NCBI RefSeq assembly: GCF_025698545.1
Contig: NC_068569.1
Coordinates: forward strand, 22,196,001 to 22,260,000
DNA from: Gossypium raimondii
Lineage: Eukaryota > Streptophyta > Magnoliopsida > Malvales > Malvaceae
Length of the DNA stretch: 64,000 nt
Direction: 5' to 3'
The position numbers were made by a program, and so were the translations under genes. The notes under the pieces are model-generated. The model was not told where the DNA came from, made no database searches, and saw only the letters and a program-made list of their open reading frames with translations. This document shows, one piece after another, positions 1-12,966 of the stretch. How positions within the stretch are numbered: the first letter of the stretch is position 1; the number at the start of each line of letters is the position of its first letter.

Positions 1-400
1 CTAGATGAAGTTTACTGTTGCATTTTATTTGAAAGATGTTATAGTTCTAGAAGATGAAAGTAAGCATAGGGTTGATCTTCGGTTAGAATATTGAAGGACT
101 ACCTAAGAGTCTAAGGGGTTTGATGTTATACTGGATGAGAAGAGAAGAATTTTAGTAAAAGAAATGGACGAGGTCAGCGATGAAGTTAGAACTGATTTTC
201 AGGACATTCCTGAGAGTGCCTATATTAGCATTATGGATAAAGAAAGCAGATGTAAAAGAATGTTGTTTACCGGAACAAAATGGATATAGATTAGATGGTT
301 TGTTGAGTGTTACAAGGGTTTTTCAATAATCGTAAGATAGCATTGGCTATGCAGTATGACTGTAGTGGTAGTTAGAATATGGCTTGCCTATTGGTTGAGT
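1..400 (+). pseudogene. possible LINE reverse-transcriptase remnant
   Basis: Reading from the ATG at position 5 gives a stretch whose spacing resembles the catalytic region of plant non-LTR (LINE) reverse transcriptases. A degraded F-A-D-D-like block (FYLKDVIVL) is followed by DES and then E-stop-RTT-stop-ESKGF, where the two in-frame stops sit at places that are usually Trp and Leu. After about position 120 the similarity is lost. It lies upstream of, or inside a large intron of, the QTRT2 gene. This is a weak call made by eye; a profile search would decide it. Confidence 0.3.
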
Positions 401-1014
401 ATCAGTTAAATAAGGTTGTTTCAACAGGTATCTCATCATGCAAGAAGAGATCATAAAAAATAAAGTCGTATTTGTGAGAATGTAAAGTAAATTTGATTTT
501 AGTAAAAATAATAAAGAGAGGTAGAGGTTGATCTACTAAATAAAAAGGGTTTGGCATCTCTGGATGTTTGAAAGGACATGGATTTTTAAGTGCATTAATG
601 AAGTTGTGTTATTTTTGTATGCGGAGACCTCAAAAATGTCCATTGAAGATTTGGATAACGGTAAAGCCTGCAAAAGCCACCTTTTAAATACCTTCAAACC
701 TAAAGGATCTGAGAGTAAAGCCTTTCTACTCATAATTTTCGCCTGAGATCATGCTATTGACTGTGGAAATTCTCTTTTGATAATTATTCCAAATTGATGA
801 ATATCGTAATAATATGAAATCCCTTCGCTTCATTCTAGCTTCCTCTCCTCTTCTGATCTAGGAAGATACAATTGTATCCTTTGCTCCAGCTTGATTCCTT
901 TTTTCCCTCTCCTTTTGCTCTATTCTTTCTTTATACAGCATAAAGGTCAAATCTTGGTAAATTTAGTTCAAACCATGTTTTTATAAGAATGTTAAGGTTA
1001 CAAGCCATGTGGTT

Positions 1015-1351
1015 ATGTTTGAAGTCGAAGATGATGCTTATTTGTTTAGTAGGTAGGTAATTAACTAGATGAAAGCCTTCGCTCTTTAAAGATATGAATA
1101 ATCTAAGGGTTCTCATAGGTACTTATTGAAACCATGATGGGGCTTTGATTAGTGAAGTTATAATGTCTCTTAAGGAATATATGTTTTAAGTCGAAGATGA
1201 TGCTTATTTGTTTAGTAGGTAGGTAATTAACTAGATGAAAGCCTTCGCTCTTTAAAGATATGAATAATCTAAGGGTTCTCATAGGTACTTACTGAAACCA
1301 TGATGGGGCTTTGATTAGTGAAGTTATAATGTCTCTGAAGGAATATATGTC
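1015..1351. repeat. 168-bp tandem duplication
   Basis: A unit of about 168 bp occurs twice head to tail. The segment from 1023 to 1190 is repeated from 1191 to 1351 with only about three base differences seen by eye, so the duplication is recent. It lies in non-coding sequence just upstream of the first visible QTRT2 exon. No coding content was recognised in it. Confidence 0.9.
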
Positions 1352-1567
1352 TAACATCTTCTCCCCGTGCAGAACTATAAAGAAAATATTTACGTAAATA
1401 TTGGGTTGAATGTTAAGTTTTTGTCATCATTGACTGTGGAATGCATTTAGCTTTAAATTTATTGAGTAATAAGTATTCCAAAATGACATCAGCACAGCTT
1501 TTGTCAAAAAATGCAATGTGATATTAAGTTTGATTGATATAAGCTTGTATTAACTCATGGAATTTAG

Positions 1568-4500
1568 GCAAGTGGAGCTGTTTTCGGAGCTATTGTTGGA
1601 GGTTCTAGTTTGGAAGAAAGGCGAAGATGTGCCCAAGAGGTAGCAACAAGAAACGTATCTGGTATATCTATGAGCAAGACTTTTGTTTGTGCCATAAAGT
1701 CTTAACGCAGTTTGTTGCATGCTAATCCTTTCATACCCCTAGCATTATATTGGATAACATTATCGAATACAATCCTATTCACAATCTTACTTTATCCCAT
1801 CGTATCCATAGTTTTTGTGCACCAAAGGTGCCCTAATAATATGATATTGATGTCTGGCTTAAATGTATTTTCAGCGTAGAGCTCCTAGGCATATTTAATT
1901 TGGTTTAAAGCTGGAAACTCAAGTCCATCTGCATGAAGGACACACCATCGACACCAGGCACAAGCTTTGACTGTATTGTAAATACTCCTTAGTGTCTTAA
2001 GACTACAAATAGAATAGGTCTTTTTTTTTTTTTTTGTGTGTGTGTGTGTGTGTGTATGTACTATAGTTTAGTTGCTATGTTGGCCCCTTATCTAGTGACC
2101 TCAAACACGAACACGAGTATGACAGATATGGATATGGTCATCAACAAGTTTCCGAACTTAGAATGTGATAATAGGATCTGTCATTGTAATTAAGAATATT
2201 CTTACATGTCTTTTTAAAGTAAATAAATTATTAAAATATTTTAGTCTTCAAATATAGTTTTGTTAATTATCTAAATGGGATTAAATTTGGGGTCTTCATG
2301 ATATCCTGGATCTGATGCCAAATCTGCTCAAATCTATTTGGTCAAGGTGGTACCATTGTGGTTACTTTGCTGGAGATGGCATAACTACTTCCCTTACCTG
2401 TTAGTCTTTGAATTTTAATTGTTCCTCCCTATATCCAATTTAAATAATATGTATTTTTTAAATCTTTTCATCTGTATCCAAGCTGTGTTGGTTACATATT
2501 CTAGCTTATACATAACTGTGGTACATATGGTTTCCTTATGTCTCGGTGCTTATTAGCTCCTTGGACAACTCATCTTAATGTATATGCATGCTTGCTACCT
2601 TGAAACCTAGATCTTTCCTATTCCATAGTACATATTTTAATGCATCTGTTTTCGATTGCATGTTCACTCTTGTTATCAAATATTTAAATACTGATTCTGA
2701 ATATAAATTATGCAGGTTATTGGGTTGGAGGGTTAGGGCTTGGGGAAAGCATGGATGAACGCCCTGCTCTGCTTAATGCTGTCATTGTAAGTAGCTTAAC
2801 CCATAATTTAGGCTAAAGTAATAATCAGTTTAACTTATATTAATATATATTTTGGTGCATGATTTAAAACTCAACGAAGTTTGGATGTGTTGATCAAAGA
2901 GGGAAAAAGTAGAAAAGATATAGCTTTTGTAAGATTCACTATTGGTTAGCTTTTGTTTCTTTCAGCTTTTACTTTTCTTTTAGCTAATGGCAGCAAAACA
3001 GATACTAATGGAAGAAACGTGATAAGAGTAGTGCGGAAGTCTAAATCTCTTCCTCTAAGCCAAAGGTAAAAACTGTATAGTTATGATGACAAAGTATACA
3101 AAGGTCAAGCTTACTTGGTGTAGCCATTGAAACACTTGACTCATTGTTCTTCGTTGCACAGTTGGGAACTGTAATTTTATTAATTTTAAACCCTATTTTG
3201 CTATGTTATTTTGTCAACTTTAGTTTATTCTAGGAGCTTAGGTTATTTTCTTGGAATCTAAGTTGGTTGTTTACTTGTTTATTATGGTACCCTTCAAGTC
3301 TGATCTTATTGGGTTAAAGAATAATCAAGTTGATGACATGGGACATACATTTGGAGTAAATTGTTTACTTAGGGTTTTTGGACATACATTCGGAATTTTA
3401 GGATTCATGGCTATGATTGAAATTGGGGTTAGGATTTGCTAGGCGAATTTTTGTTTTATGGATCAATTGCAGCAATAGAGTGGCAATTTCACGTTCCCTT
3501 TGTAATTTTAAGTTCTAACAGTGTTAGTAATACTCAGGAAGCCTTGCCAGAGGAAAAACCGCGGTTGATATGCGGGCTTGGACTGCCAGGTACCAATCAT
3601 ATCTGTTTTCTTCAGTTTCAATCCATTATTTTCTTTCTTGTTCCCTGCTTTCTCTCTCTCTTACTCTCCAGATCTCTCATGGTGGTGGTTGATTTGGGGG
3701 GATGAGGGTTTTTCTTGGTGCGGGTGGGGGGGGGGGGATTATTGTAACATGAGAGCCTTTGTTTACATTTTTATCATTGTCAGTGGAGTTATGTTTCTGA
3801 AAGCTCATTTGTATTCCTACTATATTGGTATGTTTTGTAATTCACGTCATCACGGATTAATTTGTTTTTTAATGTCATAGAGGAAATATTGCAGGGCATT
3901 GCTGCAGGTGTTGACCTCTTCGAGTCGACGTATGTAGCTCAGTTCACTATGTATTACCATCCAACCTGTCTTTTAACTATGCTAATCGCTTTCATGGCTA
4001 TTTATAGGTATATTTACCATCTTACACTTGGAGGCTTTGCACTCACCTTTCCACTAGATAGAACACAGATAAATGCATTGAATCTTGCCCCAAGTGATGT
4101 AGGAAGCGACCCCAGAAAAATTAATCTGAGAGCCACAGTGTTCAGGTAATTTTCAAGATTACTTTTAAATTTTAACTCTTTTGCTTAAAAATGAAAATTT
4201 GATTGGCTTGGGTTTAAGATTGAATGTTATTAGTCATATTATCAATAGTTTGAATATTTTGTAAAGGTTTCTATATGCCTGCTTCTATTACAATTTCTAT
4301 TATCATGAATGATCCTGTGAAGCATAGGAATACTAGTATCTTATATTACATCTTTGAATGCTTATTGAGATTTTGTTTCTACTTCATGGATGCATTTACA
4401 TCTTTTAACCTATGTTTGACACCAGTGTTCGAAACATATTCAGATTTGGGTATGGGGATACCATGTTTTATAACTACAAATTGAAGATGCATTTATACAT

Positions 4501-5066
4501 GTAGATGAGCCATTGTTTGCAATAGATATTTGGATCCATGTTGATCAGACATCGGAGGATCTTGGATCTAAGTGGGAATCTACTGCTTTTACTTATGAAA
4601 TATGGATCAATTTTTCCTTAATAACATATCATTTTTTTTCCTCCCTTTCAGGAAAGACACAATGCCCATCGTTGAAGGCTGTACGTGTTATACATGTCGA
4701 AATCATACCCGAGCCTACATTAATCATCTACTCAATGTCCATGAAATGTTGGCACAAATTTTGCTGGAAATGTATGTCCTTTTTCTTTCTTTGTTTCTTC
4801 CTTTTGGTGATACAAGCTTTGCTTTCAATCATTTTTATGCTTACTAGTTTGTTTGATCAAAAATTGATGTCTGTTCCTCACCGTTTGAAACAATACTAAT
4901 CCTATCTAGAAAGGTTTCCGCTATGAAGATAATAACAGCTTTTAGGCTTTGATGTTGCAGACATAACACCCACCATTTTCTAGGTTTTTTCCGGTTGATA
5001 AGGGAAGCTATCAATGCAGGCCGATTTGAAGAATTTCGTAAGGAATTTGTTCAAAGATGGCGCTGA
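1568..5066 (+). CDS. QTRT2: queuine tRNA-ribosyltransferase accessory subunit 2, 3' part
   Basis: This is the non-catalytic partner of QTRT1 in the eukaryotic tRNA-guanine transglycosylase, which swaps guanine for queuine at the wobble position of GUN-anticodon tRNAs. Seven exons join in phase: 1568-1661, 2716-2786, 3538-3589, 3881-3929, 4008-4145, 4652-4771, 4961-5066 (TGA). They give 209 residues. Diagnostic pieces are SGAVFGAIVGGSS, GLGLGES, KPRLICGLGLP, AAGVDLFEST, a zinc-site cluster CTCYTC with a downstream His, and HNTHHFLGFF near the end. Exon D must end at 3929, before GTATGT, for the frame to continue as STYIYHL. The family is about 400 residues, so roughly the N-terminal half is missing. 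It may lie upstream of position 1 beyond a long intron, or have been lost. There is no internal stop or frameshift. The gene converges on the thioredoxin-like gene with 333 bp between stops. Confidence 0.88.
2031..2056. repeat. (TG)n microsatellite
   Basis: A poly-T run followed by about ten TG dinucleotides lies in the intron between the first two visible QTRT2 exons. It is adjacent to a degraded fragment (about 2090-2170) with the 'cggacatggatat' flavour of the dispersed MITE family described at 10474-10606. Confidence 0.85.
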
Positions 5067-5399
5067 ATTTCTTAGATGATACTTGTTTGATTAAGAAGTT
5101 ATTCCTGGGATCATTTGTAAACCGTATAAGATTACTTGTTTCTGAGGAAGTACCACAAATATATTTGCATATTTTCTTGCAACTTGGATTTTCAATTCAA
5201 CCATAAACTTACATTATTTGTTTTCGACATGTATAAAAGGTACAAGTTTCTCACATCTTACGTACAACCTAATCAATTGCATCATAAATAGGGGCAACGG
5301 ATCAAATATTTATATTTTAAAAATTTAAATTGGCATTACCTGTCTGAGGCTTTTTAACACGGCACAGATGAGGGTAGCTTAGAGTTTAAGGCAATGAAA
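5067..5399. other. convergent 3' intergenic spacer
   Basis: The stretch separates the TGA of QTRT2 from the TAG of the minus-strand thioredoxin-like gene. It should hold both 3' UTRs and poly(A) sites. No other gene or repeat was seen. Confidence 0.6.
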
Positions 5400-8300
5400 C
5401 TATACAGCGGCTGCCGAATATGTATTGAACAAATATGACAGTATTTTCTTGTAATCACCAAGTTGAGTTTTTGTATTCGGATCGATTAAATACGGAACCT
5501 GCAAATTGCAATTAAACTTTATGTTAATGATTCAAGCTAACTATCCATTTTTTCAAAGTGCCTGTGTCCGACTTGTGTTTGACACAGATATGAGCACATG
5601 ACCCTCAAACATCCTCCAAATACATGAAAAAATATTCAAAGAACAATCTGATCATACTTGGTGTTTGACATGACCTGCAAATTTCCGTTTATGTCGTATT
5701 GTTCATTCAATATGGTAGGGTTTCTGCTCAAACTGGGGCATGTGTGAGATAGGGTTACAAAAGTCTAAGCTAATGCATCAACTCAAACTCGGTTTTGAGT
5801 GTCGGACATGGATATATACAAATTTGTTCAATTTGAAAGGTCCTTGGAAAATCATATCCACATATCCATGTCCAAATATGTATCGGATATGAGTGCTGGA
5901 TCCAACAACATAGAGCCAAGGTTCAAGTGGCTCGAGACTATTAATGCATAGGACCTGAAGCTTGTTGCATGAGCCAGCAAATACTATATATCAATTTCAC
6001 TACTTTGAGGAGTTTGTTTTAAGTGAAAGATCATATGAATTTATCAGGAGCTAACCTCTTTGGATCCAGATGCCTCAAGGAGTAATTTCATCCGTTGAGA
6101 TCCTTCTCCCACATTGTGAAGGATGTAAGGAAGTTCGAGTTCACAAAGTGCCTCTCGTACAATTCGTGAATACTGTCAAATAAAGAAAGAAGAATGATAA
6201 CATTTGAGCATTTAAAGGTTTATGCTTCATTAGCAGAACCAACAGATGACTATTTAATCATGAATATGATAGCTTACTGGATCATTCTCATACGAGAAAA
6301 GTTCAAGCTTTTTTGGTGGTGGGTCTCGTCTTGCCTTATCCCATAGCATCATTCCTCGACCTGCTCGAAGAATTGTTGGCATCCATCCAGTGAACAATGT
6401 GCTGCAAAATGCAGCATTGTGGGAGAACTAGTTAAGAATTTAGACAGAAACTAAAGTTCTTACGAATCAATGAAACACAATTTAACCATGTGGCTTAACA
6501 TGTTCAATTAAAGTCCATATCTATAATTAAAGCACCTTTTGATAAAAATAGAAGAACATGTTGCTCAAACTCATTTTTCTTGAAGTTCCCGTATTTGACA
6601 TGAGTACAAAGATATTACCCTCCATATACATGGGAAAACATAGAAAAAACTGAACATACTTGTATGAGGCACATACCTGTATCCAACTTTCATATTTTAG
6701 TTCAGGTAATATAGAAGTTATCCATCATTTGATTTGAACCATTTGTACTAAAAACTATGTGCAATATGTATCTACATTGTAATACACACCCGTATTTGAA
6801 CCATTTTTCTTAAAGTACCCGTATTCGACACTCATGTTCGACGCATGGATATGGAGATATGACCTCCAAAGGATCCTCAAAGGCAAAACTAAGAAATATC
6901 TAACTATTACCTGTATGTAATACACACCCATATTTGATGCTTGTAGCCAAGTCCGTGTAACATTAGATGTGTATACCTTGACTTTGTTTTGAAAAACTCA
7001 TGATTTAATCTTAACCAGATGTTTCCCTCTTCTTCGCAAGTCAATAACATGTGTGAGCCCTATCTAGATTTACTCTGGTCTAAGTCCAGATATATTCTGA
7101 TTTTCAGACCAATGTGCTATGTATGGAGCTATTCTAGTTCTAGTTGATTGGACACATATTATATGTGAGTTGTAATTTTACCTGTAATTGGACTTGTAAA
7201 TTCCTTTTTTTTTTAAATGACAACCTAAAGAACGCAGTAAGTAAAATTGCTAACTTTTATGTTATTCCTGAACTCTGCTGCATTATTATCACTAAGACAA
7301 ACCAAAGCAAACAGCTCACTGAATACGTTTCTCCTTCTATCTAGCTACCACTTTAAAAATGAACACATAAAACTCAAAATCCAAAATTTCAAAGTAACAC
7401 CCAGAATCTAGTTATTCAATTTGTTTTTCTCTCGGACTTCAATGTTCTCTGCAATATATCTTCCTCTCCCCTCATAACCAAAAAGTGGGGATTAAAGTAC
7501 TAGCATACATCAAGCAACTGAATACATTCGCACATATCAGAAAAATATTCCAGATGCCAGGTTTAAGGTTTGGGGTTTAACCAATTTAAACACTTGGACA
7601 GATATTTAATATACGCAAACTTTGTGCCTACATACCTTTCTAAAAGACCCGTTGAGGGGCTTCTTCCTTTACCATAGTGCTTGAACAGGTATTTGACAAT
7701 ATCACCTATCAGAAAAAGTAGAATGAAAATGAATGTTCAGCAAATTATGATATGGACAGTAAAGAAAGCATATAATCAAATCAACCATAAGTTGTGCAGA
7801 TGCAGGCATACATCTACTGTCTTACAGGTTCCCATATAAAATAATTGTACGAATACTTATAAATAAGAGCAGTCTGTAATCTGGGTCATGTTAGATTTCC
7901 TTCTCATCAAAATAGACATGCAAAAAGCTCCTGATGTGTTCTAAGGAAATGAATAAGATTCCACTAAATCAGCAATCAGTCAAAAGTTGCAGTCCCAGAA
8001 CTTTAGACACATGTTCTCTGCATGGAATCTCTCATTATTGATCAGCATCATTACATCCACCATTGATGGAAAAAAAAAACAGAACAAGATATGGACCTGT
8101 GAGTAAATCTATATATGATACTTGGTTCAATTCATTTCAAACAAGGTTATGTTATGAAGCAAAGGCAAACAAAACAGGAGATCATTGCAGAAGAACTTAA
8201 TGGCAGTCAATGTTGAAATCACCAAGGTGAGATAGAGCTTCACAACTTACCACTTTCATACATTGATATTCCAGAATTTGGGTCAATGAGGAAGGGAAAC

Positions 8301-9252
8301 CTGCATGATAACTCCATAAACTTTAAAATTCCATAAAAGGAGAAACACTTAACAACATTACTTGTTCCCTTTCCCCCCGAGAAAGCTTCATATAAAATTG
8401 ATGAAACCAAGACCAATTATGCTCTGGTAAGTAAGTTAAACGTCAATACAAACACAAATTTGTGCATTGTCTTCAACATATGAAATTGCTAATATTCAAG
8501 ACATCTCAAATTCGATCCGAATTAAAACTTCCAAGCAACAAACCAACCAAAAATCATATAAAATAGAATTACAATAAGATAGAGAACCACATACTGCTCT
8601 TTTCCACCAAAGCTTCTAACCATTTCTCTATGTCTTAAAGAACCTTTTGGACAAGGATACACCTGTTCAAAAATGGTAAAAAGTCTGCATCATGATGCAT
8701 GGAAACTAGATAATAGCAAAGCATCAAAACGGGCATGATAAGTATTATGCATGTGATATAAAGTCCTATGCATTATTCCATTTATTCTCAGATGAAGCAC
8801 ATAAACGGTAGATTGAGTTAACCAGAATCTGTTCTAATCATGTAAAGAGTGCACTAAACACTGAATACCCTATAAATCATACAAAGAGGTACACATTATT
8901 CAATTCAGTTTTTTCTCCCTGGTCCATTTGTACAGCAGTAGTCAACTCAGAGCAGCAACTTTTTAGATGAAAGAAGCTAAAAGAAAGATGAATTCTTAAA
9001 TTCAGAATCCTTTATTATCAGAAAATGAAATCTGATAACCATAATAACTCATCAAATATAAGATAGATATTTTAACTTATGACACGACATGCTGTGAGAA
9101 TTGATATTTTCTGGTTATGTAAAACTTATATATCCTGCACAAACTCTATAATACTAAATCAGCTAACTTCGTGTCTTTTAGGTTGACTACAGATTTGATT
9201 ATCAGCCAACCTGACTAAGCTATCCAAACCAACCATGCATTAGTCCCCTCCC

Positions 9253-9288
<36 letters not shown>

Positions 9289-12200
9289 GCAAATGAAATT
9301 GTGCTGTTTACATGGACTGTTTTGAAATGCAAAACCCCTTCAGAATATGTTCAGGACAAAAATGTTTTATAAAAGAGAACAGCTGCTAATAAAACTTGGT
9401 CAATTGTGATAAACAACGAATTTTTCTAAAATATATCTAGCAGTTCTCACCTCTACAGAAAGATCCAGCTCTGTCAATGCTTCTCGAACCCTTCTGCAAA
9501 AAGGGCATGCTTCTGTTTACAAAATGCAAATACTAAATAAAGTGAAAACCTTCAGGTTCTGAAAACACCATTTGAAATAAGCAATTTATTCAAACTTTGA
9601 CCCCAAAAGTAATGATAATTTTTACAAGGCGTAAGAACTTGGTTATTAGAACATGCTAATTTACTTGTTTTCAGAAATTCTAATGCTCATTCTTCCATCC
9701 ACTTATTTAGCCAAAACATTGAATCAGGAAAACTAAGATAAATCAAAGTGAAATGTAGAGGAAAGCAACTTTTCACATTTTGGCCATTTATAAGCATATG
9801 ATGACCAAACATTATTTAGCAAGACACTTACCAAATTCAAAGAGTTGCATGCGAATGGGAGGATCGGAAATGGTTATATCTTTGCTCTCTGAGCCCTCTG
9901 CTAGTGATTTTGATCCCCAAGGAAATCTTGCCAAGGTGGATAAAGAAGATGTCGCTACCTACTATTGAGCCACAAAAAAGTAGAGAATTAAAGCTTTCTG
10001 CATATGCAAACATTGACGAAAGAAACATAAAGAAAACATGACTCTTTAAACGGGACTCTAGAGGTATATTATGTAAAAGAAAACGAAAATAAAACATTGA
10101 AGAAACTTATGAAAGGTAAAAAGAAAAAGGACAAGGAAAATAGTTTGGGCAAAGAAATAAATGATATAAGAGTGATGAGAAAAAAGGGTGACTCTTTAAA
10201 GAGGTTACCTCCAGAGCATCATTCCGTTCTTGGGAGGGGTCTCCTCCCTGCAAACCACAATATAGAAAGGATTGGTAAGGAAAAAATGAAAAGTTATAGA
10301 AAGGACCACGAACTTATAATCACGTATGCTAGAAATAGAAATCAATTCCAAGTACGAGAATAGAGAGAAGGAATTTTGTTTAAAGCTACAGCAGCTCCTT
10401 TCCGAAGTGTTAATGCATAAAAGGTACAGCAGCCAGTCCATCAAAGGTATTAGCTACCAAGGGATCAAATCTATGTTGCTTGGACTCAGATGTGATATGC
10501 GAACGTATCAGACATGGGTATAGTTAGATTTTTCAAAGAGTTAATGCATATGTATCCCATGTATCGGACACGGATACTTCAAAAACAATGAACAGTCCAA
10601 GCAACATACAATTATATTCAAACAAAAAGAATAGGCATGAATCAAATGAAGAAGCAAGTCGATAAGGAAACCTGATTCTGAACATTCAGACAACAGAAAT
10701 TCTAGCATTTGGATATCTGGTTTAGTTGTTAAATGATATATGCTGTGTAATATGAACAACGATGGTCTCGGAAACCTTGCATTGCATGCTAGAGAATCTT
10801 TTTCTACTGAGGGGGCAGTTAGAGTTAATGGCTTACTATGCTTGACTGATTTGACCAGCAAGGAAGATCACAGAGTTAAAGGTGAAGTGCATGGGGTGGC
10901 AAATACCCAGGAAAATCAGTACATAGTTACACTTGCAAAGCATAATAAGCACTTGCAGGTAGTTAACACCAAGCAAAGGTAATGAGCCTTTGAGATTGGT
11001 AAAATCCAACAAGAAAAGTATCAAGAATAAAATGTTAATCTTATATCATAGCCAAAAACAATAGTCAACACATGCAAAACAGAAAAGAAAATGATACTCA
11101 AAATAACACTACACTGGCACACGAAGGTTTGTAGATCAAAATGTTTCCTTACAGACAAGATGCCAAATCTTCAACTGGAAAAATGATAATCATGAAACGG
11201 AAAAAATTGAGCCATACAAACCAAATCATATCACCAAAATTCATCGACTGACTACGCTTTTGCAATTAAATTCTAAATGAAAATAATTGCATGCTTCTTT
11301 GTTAGTTATTTATACAAACCGATAAGAAGCAAGAACATAAAGAGCCAGGATACCAAGCTGATGTCCTAGTCATAATTGGTTTTAATCCATATTTTTAGAG
11401 GAAAATATAATAACGACATGAGAAACATGCATCCACAGTTAATCTTGCCTTTCTATTGGTACTCCGCAAGAGAGACATAACCTACAATTAAATCTACTCA
11501 AAACTGCCAGTTTTCTACAATTTTCAGCCACTCATCGCATCATAAAGAGACCCAACAACCATGATTTCAACTACCCTAATAACATAAAAGGAATAAATAT
11601 TACATATCAACTTTGATCCAATGTAACATATGGACTTAGGTTTAGTGCAATGAGAACTTTGATTTTCACCTAGTTGTCATATTAGAAAAAATACAAATAA
11701 ATATAGTTATTTTCATTTTTAGTGAATATAACTATTTGTTGTATTAAGGTAAGCATCAGTAAGTAACAAAATTAAAACAATACAATTGTACTGATTATAT
11801 TAAGCATTAAATTATGTTTACCTGAAATGTTAACAAGGTGATATTGAAAATAAAGAAACATGTAATTGACGAGTTGTTTGTCTTTAATTCCATAAAGTAA
11901 TGCTGAATAGTACTTAGCCTGTGATTTTATTTACTTAGCCTGTGATTTTATAGGCATGACAAGCTCAATTTTTTTTGTTGTAGAGAAAAGATAAACAAGG
12001 TTTCAAGAAAAAAATAAAGAGACTTACAGAGAATAATCTGAGAAGAGGACAAAGTATAGATAAGAAACTGATGGATGCGTTGCCAGCATTTTGAGTTGAG
12101 GCTTGCGGGGATGGTCCCGTCGTGTCTAAATCATGGTCAGTTGGTTTCGCCGGATAGAATCTGTTTCTGCGTGAGACCCATTTCTTGTTTCTTGACAACT

Positions 12201-12318
12201 TCGGGGAAAAAGATGAGAAAATAAGCTTCGAAACTGGAAGTGAAGCAGTAGTTAGAGAAGGAGGATTGTGGTTTGAGGGAAAGAAAGAGGCGAGGGAAGG
12301 TAAAGGAGAAGCCATCAT
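5400..12318 (-). CDS. plastid-type thioredoxin/GST-N family protein, two domains
   Basis: Ten exons on the minus strand join in phase to 348 residues: 12318-12028, 10247-10209, 9958-9832, 9512-9451, 8662-8595, 8300-8251, 7705-7636, 6401-6278, 6172-6056, 5498-5400. The product matches the Arabidopsis At5g03880/At4g10000 type of thioredoxin-fold protein. Exon 1 (97 residues) is Ser/Pro/Lys/Arg-rich and acid-poor at first, as in chloroplast transit peptides. The first fold starts near residue 147 (MQLFEFEACPFC) with a CPFC redox pair at 155-158, then FPFLIDPNSG and MYESGDIVKYL. A second, similar fold begins at LELFSYENDPYSRIVREAL. There the CxxC position reads NDPYS, so it lacks the redox cysteines, and it ends with VPYLIDPNT and a short tail. 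The start is one of two adjacent ATGs (12318 or 12315). Exon 2 is only 39 nt and intron 1 is about 1.8 kb. The molecular substrate is not known to me. Confidence 0.9.
5560..6965. repeat. cluster of degenerate copies of the TGTTGCTTGGACT MITE family
   Basis: Introns 8 and 9 of the thioredoxin-like gene hold at least four diverged segments (about 5560-5640, 5795-5935, 6558-6690, 6795-6963). They share wording such as 'catttttcttgaagt', 'cccgtatttgaca', 'acatggatat' and 'atatgacctccaaa'. The copy at 6558 starts with ATGTTGCTCAAACTC, like the left end of the intact copies at 10474 and 28240. They are fragments; ends are approximate. Confidence 0.6.
9253..9286. repeat. (CT)n microsatellite
   Basis: About fifteen CT units in a row lie within an intron of the thioredoxin-like gene. 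The tract is pure by eye and could be a polymorphic marker. It is far from the nearest splice sites (8662 and 9451). Confidence 0.9.
10474..10606. mobile_element. 133-bp MITE with 13-bp terminal inverted repeats
   Basis: The element begins TGTTGCTTGGACT and ends with its exact inverse, AGTCCAAGCAACA, and is flanked by TA on both sides (10472-10473 and 10607-10608). The inside carries phrases such as 'tcagacatggg' and 'gtatcggacacggata' that recur in other introns of this window. A TA duplication suggests a Tc1/mariner-type mobiliser, but other superfamilies are possible. It sits in intron 1 of the thioredoxin-like gene. Confidence 0.75.
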
Positions 12319-12720
12319 CCTTGCTTAGTGTATTTGCCTCGCAACCAACCACAACTCAACTACCATACAGAAACGATCTTTCTTATTGGGCTGGGCTCTT
12401 TTGCTCAATTCCATCAATTTTGGATAAATTAAAATTTAATATCAAATAGGGTAATTATTTTATACCATTAGAAGTCTAATAAAAATAAAATAAAATCATC
12501 AGTTAGTTTAAGATATTCTTATAAATAAATAAAATTTTAACAAGTCACGCATGCATCATTGAAAATTGCTTTGATCTCATCTGTTTACTAAGAGATAAAA
12601 ATTTTAAATTAATTTTATTATAAAATTATATCTTTAACAATTATTTGAGTTTTAAGTGATCCAAATTTATCTCAATTTATTTCTAAAATATAGGATCTAT
12701 ATATAAATATGATAAACATA
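12319..12720. other. upstream spacer of thioredoxin-like gene
   Basis: The first roughly 100 bp upstream of the 12318 start should be its 5' UTR and core promoter; no clear TATA box was identified. The rest is AT-rich without coding signals, up to the copia target site. Confidence 0.5.
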
Positions 12721-12725
12721 GAGCA

Positions 12726-12921
12726 TGTTAAACAATAGTATAAAGATTGTTAAGATGGTTAGTTTGTTATAAAATCTGTTAAGTAATTGGTTAGGAGCTA
12801 TTATTCTCATATGTATATATAAACCTCATCAATGCGCTCATTCAAAGATAAGGAATAATGACTAAAGAATTATACTATACTTTATCTTTCTGTTCATACA
12901 TATTTTGCGTAGTATCTTACA
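12726..12921 (+). repeat. 5' LTR of copia element
   Basis: The LTR starts TGTTAAACAATAG and ends TTACA, immediately before the tRNA-Met primer site. It contains a TATATATAAACC segment near 12813 that may be the core promoter. It is 196 bp, short for a copia element. Confidence 0.92.
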
Positions 12922-12966
12922 TGGTATCAGTCGCCTAGTCCTGGTACGTGCTTCCGCTTTCACATT

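Noticed and set aside
4513..4899. 128-codon plus-strand open frame
   Set aside because: It is in a different frame across QTRT2 exon 6 and its introns; the exon explains the region.
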